From: CAYOPE01 sp964405805
GTDB taxonomy: Bacteria > Patescibacteriota > Doudnabacteria > UBA920 > O2-02-FULL-48-8
Assembly (NCBI GenBank): GCA_964405805.1
Contig: CAYOPE010000025.1
Location: forward strand, 1 to 12,782
DNA: 12,782 nucleotides
Reading direction: 5' to 3'
Positions 1 through 6,002 of this stretch are shown here, one piece after another. A model generated the notes under the pieces. The model worked only from the letters and a program-made list of their open reading frames with translations. It searched no databases and was not told the DNA's origin. The number at the start of each line of letters is the position of its first letter. The stretch's first letter is position 1. Made by a program: the position numbers and the translations under genes.

Positions 1-4
1 AAAG

Positions 5-772
5 TTAGCCTTTGGCATTCAGTTCAATGTGCGCTTGGAAAACTTCAGTATTCGGTTTGTGGCCAATGGCGATAAATGCGCCTTCAATTTTTCGTTCTTC
101 GACTTGGCCACTTACCATATCCTTGACTTTGACTCCGGTCAGATGATCTTCGCCCAAAAATTCTTCTACAACTTTATTAAATTCAATTGTGATCTTCGGA
201 TTGGCTTTGGCGCGATCAATCATGATCTGCGATGCGCGCAGTTTGTCGCTGCGATTAAGCAAATTTACTTTTTTTACAAACTTCGTCAGATACAAAGCTT
301 CTTCCATGGCAGCGTCACCACCACCGATGACAATAATTTCTTTATCTTTAAAGAAAAATCCATCGCAGGTGGCACAAGCAGAAATGCCTTTACCACGTAG
401 CCGCTCTTCTGACGGAAGCCCTAGCCAAATGGATGACGCGCCTGTGGCAATAATGATGGATTCGCCGGCGTACTCCTTACTGCCAGTAGAAACTTTGAAT
501 GGTTTAGCAGAAAAATCAACCTGGCTCACGTCTTCGTAAACTATTTCTGCGCCAAATCTTTCGGCTTGGGCAATCATTTTCTGCATGAGTTCTGGTCCCT
601 GAATGCCTTCTGGAAAACCTGGAAAATTCTCGACATCAGTGGTAATCATCAGCTGGCCGCCAAAAGTAAGTCCTGCCAAAACTACAGGCTTAAGATTGGC
701 CCGCGCAGCATAAAGGGCTGCTGTCAGTCCTGCCGGCCCAGATCCAATGATAATTAGTTTTCTTGTTTCCAT
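5..772 (-). CDS. trxB: Thioredoxin reductase, C-terminally truncated by a premature stop
   Basis: Flavoprotein that passes electrons from NADPH through FAD and a redox disulfide to thioredoxin in the cytoplasm. Visible motifs: FAD-binding GSGPAG (about residues 10-15), IATGA (108-112), the redox centre CATC (C133/C136), the NADPH fold GGGDAA (150-155) and NRSDKLR (173-179), which keeps two of the three basic residues of the E. coli HRRxxxR motif. The frame stops with TAA after LNAKG at residue 255, whereas the family runs to about 305-320 residues. The next residue in homologues is normally Tyr in a GYI/GYL motif, and the codon after the TAA reads Leu, so this looks like a Tyr-to-stop change rather than a natural end. 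The lost part should carry the second FAD motif (GxFAAGD). Last gene of a probable folD-trxB2-trxB operon, 23 bp after its paralogue. It may be a pseudogene, a sequencing error or a true truncation; identity is sure, integrity is not. Confidence 0.9.
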   Translation of the reverse strand: METRKLIIIGSGPAGLTAALYAARANLKPVVLAGLTFGGQLMITTDVENFPGFPEGIQGPELMQKMIAQAERFGAEIVYEDVSQVDFSAKPFKVSTGSKEYAGESIIIATGASSIWLGLPSEERLRGKGISACATCDGFFFKDKEIIVIGGGDAAMEEALYLTKFVKKVNLLNRSDKLRASQIMIDRAKANPKITIEFNKVVEEFLGEDHLTGVKVKDMVSGQVEERKIEGAFIAIGHKPNTEVFQAHIELNAKG

Positions 773-810
773 AACTTTATGAACTTTATAACTTTCTAAC
801 TTTTAACTCT
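772..810. repeat. AACTTT micro-repeat spanning the trxB2/trxB junction
   Basis: Four exact AACTTT units start at 773, 782, 790 and 798, followed by a degenerate AACTCT at 805, giving a period of 7-9 bp (AAAGTT on the coding strand). The array covers the last codons and stop of the upstream reductase, the whole intergenic gap and the edge of the next ATG. No Shine-Dalgarno is visible. A TATAAA at 786-791 (minus strand) could serve as a weak internal promoter for the downstream gene. The repeat itself is directly seen; its function is unknown. Confidence 0.6.
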
Positions 811-1755
811 CTTAATTTGCGTCCAATCGCTCGTTAACCCCACTCCGCCTTTTTTGCGCATCAGCCAATCATAGCAGGCCAGTGCGGCACTTGCGCCTTC
901 TCCTGCAGAAATCACAGCTTGCTTATACGACCTGTTCGTCGCATCGCCGGCGGCAAAGATGCCGGGAACTGAGGTCGCTTGATCGAGATCAACCACAATT
1001 TGCTCCTGCTCATCTAACTTTACTATATTTCGAACCATTTGGGAATCCACCACATAGCCAAGCTCCACAAATAATCCGTGCAGAGGCAGTTCGGACTGAT
1101 TACCTGATTTGAGATTTAACAATTTCAGAGCTGATAATTTTTCGTCGCCAAGAATTTCTTGAATCTGGACAAAAGGCAAAAGTTCGACATTTTTTTTCTT
1201 AAATAATGCTTTGGTCAGGGCCGGATGCGCGACTAATTTATCAGTTTTCGAAAGCACATAAATTTTTTTGGCAAATTTGGCACAGAGCAAGCCTGCATCT
1301 GCTGCTAAATCCCCGATCCCGGCGATGGCCACGGTTTTATTTTTAAACAGCGGCGCATCACAGGTAGCGCAGTACGAGATCCCGCGGCCTTTGAGCTCAT
1401 TTTCACCAGGCACAGCCAGGTCGCGAGGCGTTTTACCATAAGCCAGGATCAAACTTTCAGACTTATACTGTTTGCTGTACGCTGTGACCACGAAAAAATC
1501 ATTTGAAACCTTAAGCTTAGAAACTTCGGCTTGGTGAAATTGCGCGCCGAATTTTTCTGCTTGCTTGCGAATCCTGCTGACCAGCTCAAACCCGCCGATT
1601 TCTTCGTGAGAAGGAAAGTTTTCTATGGCATCAGAGAAATTGGCTTGGCCTGCCACGTCTTTGCCCAAAATTAAAACTTTCAAGCCGCGTCTGGCGGCAT
1701 AGATTCCAGCAGTAAAAGCTGCCACTCCACCGCCAATGATGATCAGATCATACAT
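796..1755 (-). CDS. Thioredoxin-reductase-like flavoprotein with degenerate pyridine-nucleotide site
   Basis: A 319-residue paralogue of the neighbouring trxB and full length for the family. FAD motifs are present at both ends: IIGGGVAAF (6-14; Ala replaces the usual Pro) and GIFAAGDATN (265-274). The redox centre CATC is intact (C129/C132). The second Rossmann motif is GIGDLA (146-151), and the segment corresponding to HRRxxxR of E. coli TrxB reads SKTDKLV (169-175), so the arginines that hold the NADPH 2'-phosphate are gone. FAD and dithiol chemistry should therefore be kept while the electron donor may differ (NADH, ferredoxin, or none); known NADPH-independent relatives are the ferredoxin/flavin-type thioredoxin reductases. 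The start is 5 bp after the folD stop, implying one transcript. The C-terminus (about 290-319) extends slightly beyond the usual end. Family assignment is firm; donor and partner are inference. Confidence 0.88.
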   Translation of the reverse strand: MYDLIIIGGGVAAFTAGIYAARRGLKVLILGKDVAGQANFSDAIENFPSHEEIGGFELVSRIRKQAEKFGAQFHQAEVSKLKVSNDFFVVTAYSKQYKSESLILAYGKTPRDLAVPGENELKGRGISYCATCDAPLFKNKTVAIAGIGDLAADAGLLCAKFAKKIYVLSKTDKLVAHPALTKALFKKKNVELLPFVQIQEILGDEKLSALKLLNLKSGNQSELPLHGLFVELGYVVDSQMVRNIVKLDEQEQIVVDLDQATSVPGIFAAGDATNRSYKQAVISAGEGASAALACYDWLMRKKGGVGLTSDWTQIKRVKS

Positions 1756-1760
1756 AAATT

Positions 1761-2579
1761 TTATTTGGTGTTTCTCACTGTGTTTTCTAAAAGCTTGGCC
1801 ACTGTGATAGGCCCGACGCCACCGGGTGTAGGAGTGATAATCGAAGCGAGCTTGCTAACTTCTGCGAATCTGACATCTCCAAACATCTTTTTACCTACAA
1901 ACGACACGCCAGCATCAATGACAACTGCGCCATGCTTGGTCATATTCGCGCGAATTAGACCAGCTTTCCCTACTCCACTGATCAAAATGTCAGCCTTGCG
2001 TGTAATTTCCGCCAAATTCTTCGTATCTTTGTTACAAGTTGTCAGAGTCACAGGCATGTGAATAAACAAATTGGTCAAAGGTTTGCCGATGAGGTCGCCT
2101 TGGCCTACTAGAACAACGTGTTTACCGCGCAAAGAAACTCGATAATAATTTAAAATTTCTAAGATAGCACCCGGACTGGGCGGAATCAGGACATTGTCTG
2201 CAATCACAAGTTTACCAAGTGACTCCCAAGTCAGAAAATCCACATCAATGTCTGATCGCAAAGCATTGAGCACTGCTTTTTTGTCCAGAGTTTTCGGCAA
2301 AGGCAGCTGGACAATGATTCCTGATAATTTCTGCGTTTGAATTTTTTTAATTTCTGAAATCAGTTTGCCTTGCTGAATATTGGCTGGGAATTTGTGTAGA
2401 GAAAATCTAACTCCGATGCTTTCCGCAGCTTCCTGCTTTTTCCGGACATAAGTTTCAGAAGGCTTATCATTCCCTACCAAAACCACAGCCAAATGCGGGT
2501 GTAATTTCTGCACCTTGATTTGCTTACGTAATTTATCTAAAATTTTAGAGGCAATTTCATTGCCATTAACTACGATCAT
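1761..2579 (-). CDS. folD: Bifunctional methylene-tetrahydrofolate dehydrogenase/cyclohydrolase
   Basis: FolD interconverts 5,10-methylene-, methenyl- and 10-formyl-tetrahydrofolate in the cytoplasm, feeding purine, thymidylate and formyl-Met synthesis. At 272 residues it is near the family's usual 280-300. Catalytic-site residues are seen: SETYVRKK with Tyr44 and Lys48 (YxxxK), VQLPLP (about 90-95), a DVD near 112-114 matching KDVDG but lacking the Gly, and the C-terminal signature TPTPGGVGPITVAKLLENT (about 249-267). Two cofactor-side motifs diverge: the usual GRSxxVGxP is GQGDLIGKP, and the usual CTPxG is PSPGA. Loss of Arg-Ser in the first would weaken recognition of the NADP phosphate. 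First gene of the probable folD-trxB2-trxB operon, diverging from the sigma factor gene with 47 bp between the two ATGs. A -10 lies only 9 nt from the ATG, so the mRNA is probably leaderless. Confidence 0.93.
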   Translation of the reverse strand: MIVVNGNEIASKILDKLRKQIKVQKLHPHLAVVLVGNDKPSETYVRKKQEAAESIGVRFSLHKFPANIQQGKLISEIKKIQTQKLSGIIVQLPLPKTLDKKAVLNALRSDIDVDFLTWESLGKLVIADNVLIPPSPGAILEILNYYRVSLRGKHVVLVGQGDLIGKPLTNLFIHMPVTLTTCNKDTKNLAEITRKADILISGVGKAGLIRANMTKHGAVVIDAGVSFVGKKMFGDVRFAEVSKLASIITPTPGGVGPITVAKLLENTVRNTK

Positions 2580-2588
2580 AGCTTAGGT

Positions 2589-2598
2589 ATTCTACCAT
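2589..2598 (-). promoter_or_regulatory. folD operon promoter, extended -10
   Basis: On the minus strand TGGTAGAAT forms an extended -10 (TGn plus TAGAAT; hexamer at 2589-2594). No convincing -35 is seen. Transcription would begin near 2582, about 3 nt before the ATG at 2579, so folD would have almost no 5' UTR. No Shine-Dalgarno is present. Confidence 0.5.
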
Positions 2599-2606
2599 AA
2601 ATCTAG

Positions 2607-2615
2607 TGCTATAAT
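2607..2615 (+). promoter_or_regulatory. Sigma factor gene promoter, extended -10
   Basis: TGCTATAAT is a perfect -10 hexamer (2610-2615) with the extended TGn element and no good -35. Transcription would start near 2621-2622, about 5 nt before the ATG at 2627, with no Shine-Dalgarno. It lies back to back with the folD promoter in a 47-bp gap. Confidence 0.6.
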
Positions 2616-2626
2616 ACAGTAACAAA

Positions 2627-3160
2627 ATGCAGGAATCAGACGTTAAAAATATAGTTGCCAAAGCCCAAACCGGAGACGCGGAGGCTTTTGGACAAATCTA
2701 CGATCTTTATAGTAAACAAGTGTTCAATTTTCTAATCGGCAAGGTCCGGCACAAAGAAACTACTGAGGATCTGGTCCATACCGTGTTTCTCAAAGCCTGG
2801 ACCAATCTGCGATCTTATCAGCCGCGAGCCACAGCGAAATTCTCGACCTGGCTCTTCCAGATCGCCAACTATACTCTCATCGATCATTGGCGGACGAGTA
2901 AGGCTACCACTGAGCTGGCAGATGTCGAAAATCTTGCCCAGTTTGCAGTAGACCCAGATCTCTACGAAGAATATGAATACCTCTGGATCGCTATCTCAGA
3001 ACTGCCGCTGGATTACCAGACTGTCCTCGACCTTCGCTTCAAACAGGAAATGTCAGTCGAGGAAGCCGCACACATTATGGGCAAAAGTTCTGTTGGCATC
3101 CGGGTCATGCAGCATCGAGCGCTAAAGGCCCTGAAAGATAAATTGAAAGATACTTTATGA
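2627..3160 (+). CDS. ECF-type RNA polymerase sigma factor
   Basis: A 177-residue sigma-70 family protein of the extracytoplasmic-function type that would direct RNA polymerase to a stress or envelope regulon. Region 2 runs from about residues 21 to 89 (AFGQIYDLYS ... EDLVHTVFLKAW ... FSTWLFQIANYTLIDHWR) and region 4 from about 124 to 173 (ELPLDYQTVLDLRF, then the helix-turn-helix MSVEEAAHIMGKSSVGIRVMQHRALKALK region). Regions 1 and 3 are absent, as usual for the ECF group. The stop overlaps the start of the next gene by ATGA (3157-3160), so the pair is translationally coupled, the usual layout of a sigma factor and its regulator. The promoter is a housekeeping extended -10. The target regulon cannot be read from this window. 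Confidence 0.9.
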   Translation: MQESDVKNIVAKAQTGDAEAFGQIYDLYSKQVFNFLIGKVRHKETTEDLVHTVFLKAWTNLRSYQPRATAKFSTWLFQIANYTLIDHWRTSKATTELADVENLAQFAVDPDLYEEYEYLWIAISELPLDYQTVLDLRFKQEMSVEEAAHIMGKSSVGIRVMQHRALKALKDKLKDTL

Positions 3161-3849
3161 AATTTTTTAGTAAAAAACCAGATAATTTAGAAAAATTGCT
3201 GAAAAGTTCGCAGCAAGACTTTCGATTTGATCAAGAAAAAGTCAAAAACCGGCTGATGTACTCACTAGAAAGCGCACCTATCAAAGCTCCTGCCAAAACT
3301 TTTGCAACTATGCGCGTTATTCGTTATGCAGCAGTCTGCGCAGTGCTACTTATTTCTATCTCAACCACATTTGCCTTTGCTTCCTCTGCTCAGCCAGGGG
3401 ATAAGTTATTTGCACTGAACAAATGGGGTGAGAAAATTATCCTGTCGCTACCTCTATCTGTCGGCCAAAGAGCAAAAATCGAGACCAAAATCGTAGGCAA
3501 CCGACTAAAGGCCCTGGAAGCAGTCCAAACTGCTCCTGAAACTAGACAGGTCGAAACTGTAAAGGAAGCGGATACAGCTTTAGAAAACGCGATTGAAACT
3601 GTTTCTGAAAACAAGAAAAAAATGGAAACTGAGCAGGATCCAGCTAACACCGCCATCCTAAACCAAGCCTTAAGCCAGCTCGATGATCTGGCCAAGCTTC
3701 ACGAACAGCAAGTCCAAATGCTAGAAAAAATGATTCAGGATCACGAAAATCATGCCCAGATCCTGCTGCATTTGCATGAAATAAAAAACGCACGACATAA
3801 AGCGCGCTTGGAACTGAATCTCAATGATGCTGAAGATGATTCAAACTAG
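3157..3849 (+). CDS. DUF5667-like single-pass membrane protein, putative sigma regulator
   Basis: A 230-residue protein with a basic, cytoplasmic-looking N-terminus (1-54), one transmembrane segment (about 55-76, YAAVCAVLLISISTTFAF) and a long charged alpha-helical C-terminal part (about 100-222) predicted outside the membrane. Just after the membrane segment comes QPGDKLFALNKWGEKIILSL, a PGDxLYxLKxxxE-like motif typical of DUF5667 proteins, which commonly sit directly downstream of ECF sigma factors. The short cytoplasmic end (SSQQDFRFDQEKVKNRLMYS) could bind the sigma factor, but no classic zinc anti-sigma motif (HxxxCxxC) is present. The start overlaps the sigma gene stop. The 3' end overlaps the convergent gene by 4 bp. 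Family resemblance is moderately sure; the anti-sigma role is inferred from position and topology. Confidence 0.72.
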   Translation: MKFFSKKPDNLEKLLKSSQQDFRFDQEKVKNRLMYSLESAPIKAPAKTFATMRVIRYAAVCAVLLISISTTFAFASSAQPGDKLFALNKWGEKIILSLPLSVGQRAKIETKIVGNRLKALEAVQTAPETRQVETVKEADTALENAIETVSENKKKMETEQDPANTAILNQALSQLDDLAKLHEQQVQMLEKMIQDHENHAQILLHLHEIKNARHKARLELNLNDAEDDSN

Positions 3850-4580
3850 GCTTCCAAATATTTCATCAAGCTTAAAAGAAATTCCTGCCTGACTTCTAAT
3901 TGCCGAGTGACACCCTGCCAAACTAAGTGTTTCGTCTCTGGGTCAAACACCACTTTGTCTAAGATGTGAGCCGACGATAAATTATACTTGGTATCTAATC
4001 CATTCTCAGTGCCCGGGAAATTATTTTTCAGCATAATTGCGATGGCACTGTATTCTTCGCTTGCTGCTCGATCATAAGCCGCAAAAGCGCCGACTGTAGT
4101 CTGCCACTCAGAAGCCGAAAATAAATCAGAGAGTTCAGCAATGTAGTTTCTTGTGGCCTCCTTTGGCTCAGCGCGCTCGATCTCTTCTTCTGTCGTTCCC
4201 AGAGCCTTGAGTAATTTCATCCAATGCTCGCGGTGAGCGGTGACCAAAACTCCATGCTCGATTTTATGGCCTTCCAGCTCTTCCTGCCGTTTTTTTTCTA
4301 AAATCTCCAAAGCTGACTCAGCCACAGGGTCATCAGACTCGGATAAATTGGCAATCGCAAAACGCAAAAAACCCGGATCACCTTCTAAGTGACCCAGGAA
4401 AGCTTCGTCTGCTAAAAATGCCTGCAGCATAAATTTTTTTATCTTTTCGGGTTTAGAAAAAGCACTGCGAATGGCTAGAATCTGCGGCCAGGCCTGCATT
4501 TCGTGGCCAATAAATTCTAAAAGCCACTCGATAAACGGCTCACCCATAAGTTCTTCCAAAGCTTGCTTTTGATCCATCAT
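3846..4580 (-). CDS. All-helical protein, possibly heme-oxygenase-like metal oxidase
   Basis: A 244-residue soluble, acidic, predicted all-alpha protein with no signal peptide or membrane segment. Potential metal ligands fall in the order seen in the heme-oxygenase-like (TENA/CADD/iron-containing redox enzyme) fold: His105, His109, His116 and His119 in one helix region, Glu175/Glu176 in DRAASEEYSAI, then His205, Asp208, Asp213 and His218 in SSAHILDKVVFDPETKH. The E...H...D...H arrangement near the C-terminus resembles these di-iron proteins, but I cannot align it confidently and the ligands are by eye. The start at MMDQ is the upstream of two consecutive Met codons. Convergent with the preceding gene (4-bp overlap at the stops). 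A CADD-like folate-related role would be suggestive given folD nearby, but the genes are not in one operon. Confidence 0.4.
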   Translation of the reverse strand: MMDQKQALEELMGEPFIEWLLEFIGHEMQAWPQILAIRSAFSKPEKIKKFMLQAFLADEAFLGHLEGDPGFLRFAIANLSESDDPVAESALEILEKKRQEELEGHKIEHGVLVTAHREHWMKLLKALGTTEEEIERAEPKEATRNYIAELSDLFSASEWQTTVGAFAAYDRAASEEYSAIAIMLKNNFPGTENGLDTKYNLSSAHILDKVVFDPETKHLVWQGVTRQLEVRQEFLLSLMKYLEA

Positions 4581-4607
4581 GCCCTAAGTGTAAAGCAGGC
4601 AGGGGTA

Positions 4608-4636
4608 TTTACGCAACTATAAAATTAGGATAAAAT
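4608..4636 (+). promoter_or_regulatory. Promoter for the 39-aa membrane microprotein
   Basis: TTTACG (4608-4613) and TAAAAT (4631-4636) are separated by 17 bp. Transcription would start about 7 nt downstream, exactly at the ATG at 4643. Both hexamers are imperfect (4/6 and 5/6). Confidence 0.4.
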
Positions 4637-4642
4637 AACGAT

Positions 4643-4762
4643 ATGAAAGATATTTTCGAAGGGCTATTTCAGATCGTGGCTAGTGCATTCATCGTTCTAT
4701 TTCTGCAAATCAAAAAACTTTTTACGAATTCGAAGAAAAATTCTCCGAATTCTCATCATTAA
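4643..4762 (+). CDS. 39-aa candidate single-pass membrane microprotein
   Basis: A short reading frame starting MKDIFEGLFQIVASAFIV and ending with a polar tail (SKKNSPNSHH). Residues about 5-22 form one hydrophobic, strongly membrane-like segment, followed by the positive cluster KK, predicting the C-terminus inside the cell. The ATG sits where a TTTACG-17-TAAAAT promoter would start transcription, the same leaderless arrangement as several neighbours, and there is no Shine-Dalgarno. The last 41 nt overlap antisense the 3' end of the transporter gene on the minus strand. No family is recognised. Support is promoter geometry plus a clean hydrophobic segment; it could still be chance. Confidence 0.42.
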   Translation: MKDIFEGLFQIVASAFIVLFLQIKKLFTNSKKNSPNSHH

Positions 4763-5966
4763 TCAATTTACAAACAACTAAAAAGCTGAGACCTGCAAAA
4801 AACAGCAACCAAGTCGACCATTCTAGTCCTTGCTTCAGTCCGTACTGGTCAGAAATTCGACCAACGATGGCGGGAGCTAGCGTATCGCCGAGCAAATGAG
4901 CGACGAGCAGGTAAAAAGCAAACGCTGTGGCCCACATTTTCTTTGAGACTACGTCCTGAATGACTACAGTGATCGGGCCATGATAAAAACTAATTAACAT
5001 GGTTCCGAAAAAGAAAAAAATTAAAAACTGGATGTGTTGAGTACGCAGTCCGATGAATACTAGAGGAGCTGCCACACTAAGCGATACGGCTACAAGTAGT
5101 GCTCGGCCGTATTTTAATTTGGTCTGCAGCTTATCAGCCAGCCAGCTGCCAGTCAAAACCCCCATCACTCCAGCTACCAGAAAAGTGGAGCCTAAAATTA
5201 AGCTCGCATCGCGAAGATTGTAGCCTTTATAACGGCGAATAAACTCCACTCCCCAAGCAATGTATGCCCCGCCAGCAAATGTGGTCAGAGTAGCTGAAAC
5301 TAAAATCCAAAAAAATTTCCAATTACCCAATAAACTACTAACTGATGTCCAAACCCCTTCTGCCAATAACTTTTTATCATAAAGTTTCAGAGAGAGTAAA
5401 GCTAAGATAACTCCTGGAAAAGCGACTATAAAAAAAGCCCAACGCCAATTATAGTAAAAAGCGATCCAACCGCCAAGCATAGCCCCAATAGTGCCGCCTG
5501 CAAACATGCCTGCATTAAACACTCCTTGGGCCTGGGCGCGCACAGAAGGTTCGAAATCGTCTGAGATCATAGCAGTGGCAGCAGGAGCATACCCTGCCTC
5601 GCCAATTCCAACCACCGAGCGGACACCAAGCAAAGCTTTAAAGCTCGCCGCGAATCCTGAAACCAAAGTGGCCACGCTCCAAAAGCCGACAGAAGCAGCA
5701 ATAATATTTTTTCGGGGGTAGCGATCAGCTAAAACACCAAGAGGTAAGGATGCCAGAGAGTGGACCAGCATAAAAATTGTCCCAAGCAAACCAAGCTGGT
5801 AATCTGAGACATGAAATTCCGCTTGAATGTTATGAAACAATGGAAAGATCACCTGTCGGTCGACATAGTTAAAAAAATTAATGAAAAATAAAACCCACAT
5901 TACAAATTTTTGCTGATTTGATAAATTTTTAAGCATGATGAAAGATAGGATTGACAAACTTCTCAT
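4722..5966 (-). CDS. MFS transporter, Spinster-like
   Basis: A 414-residue major facilitator superfamily permease with about 12 hydrophobic segments in the cytoplasmic membrane. Characteristic motifs: NYVDRQ in the first membrane helix (about 33-38), MFS motif A GVLADRYPRK between helices 2 and 3 (77-86), and VGIGEAGYAPAA (119-130) followed by ISDDF and an R...GVFNAGMFAGGTIGAMLGG segment, a pattern typical of Spinster-type and related bacterial lipid or organic-anion carriers. Substrate unknown. Two starts are possible: ATG at 5966, about 8 nt downstream of a TATGAT -10 (leaderless), or ATG at 5936 (MLKNLSNQQ), which gives a more typical N-terminus. Neither has a Shine-Dalgarno. The gene diverges from the 220-aa membrane protein, sharing overlapping -10 elements, and its 3' end overlaps the antisense microprotein. 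Confidence 0.88.
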   Translation of the reverse strand: MRSLSILSFIMLKNLSNQQKFVMWVLFFINFFNYVDRQVIFPLFHNIQAEFHVSDYQLGLLGTIFMLVHSLASLPLGVLADRYPRKNIIAASVGFWSVATLVSGFAASFKALLGVRSVVGIGEAGYAPAATAMISDDFEPSVRAQAQGVFNAGMFAGGTIGAMLGGWIAFYYNWRWAFFIVAFPGVILALLSLKLYDKKLLAEGVWTSVSSLLGNWKFFWILVSATLTTFAGGAYIAWGVEFIRRYKGYNLRDASLILGSTFLVAGVMGVLTGSWLADKLQTKLKYGRALLVAVSLSVAAPLVFIGLRTQHIQFLIFFFFGTMLISFYHGPITVVIQDVVSKKMWATAFAFYLLVAHLLGDTLAPAIVGRISDQYGLKQGLEWSTWLLFFAGLSFLVVCKLINDENSENFSSNS

Positions 5967-5979
5967 CTTATGCTATCAT
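5951..5979 (+). promoter_or_regulatory. Strong promoter for the 220-aa membrane protein
   Basis: A perfect TTGACA -35 (5951-5956), a 17-bp spacer and a TGC-extended TATCAT -10 (5974-5979). Transcription would start near 5986. This is one of the few genes here with a leader and a Shine-Dalgarno (AAAGGA, about 6 nt before the ATG at 6003). Confidence 0.75.
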
Positions 5980-5980
5980 A
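5975..5980 (-). promoter_or_regulatory. Minus-strand -10 overlapping the divergent promoter
   Basis: TATGAT on the minus strand overlaps the plus-strand -10 TATCAT by five bases (together TATCATA), the symmetrical arrangement of bidirectional bacterial promoters. It would start the MFS transcript near 5968, practically on the 5966 ATG. No good minus-strand -35 is seen. Confidence 0.45.
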
Positions 5981-6002
5981 TTTAGCCAACTAAAGGAAAC
6001 CT

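Noticed and set aside
5..7. Reassigned TAA codon reading through trxB
   Set aside because: TAA ends folD-region neighbours, tsaD and the radical SAM gene normally, and TGA also acts as stop, so the standard bacterial code fits.
29..757. Antisense frames of 63-123 aa over the thioredoxin reductase
   Set aside because: The minus-strand TrxB motifs are unmistakable; the antisense frames have no recognisable features.
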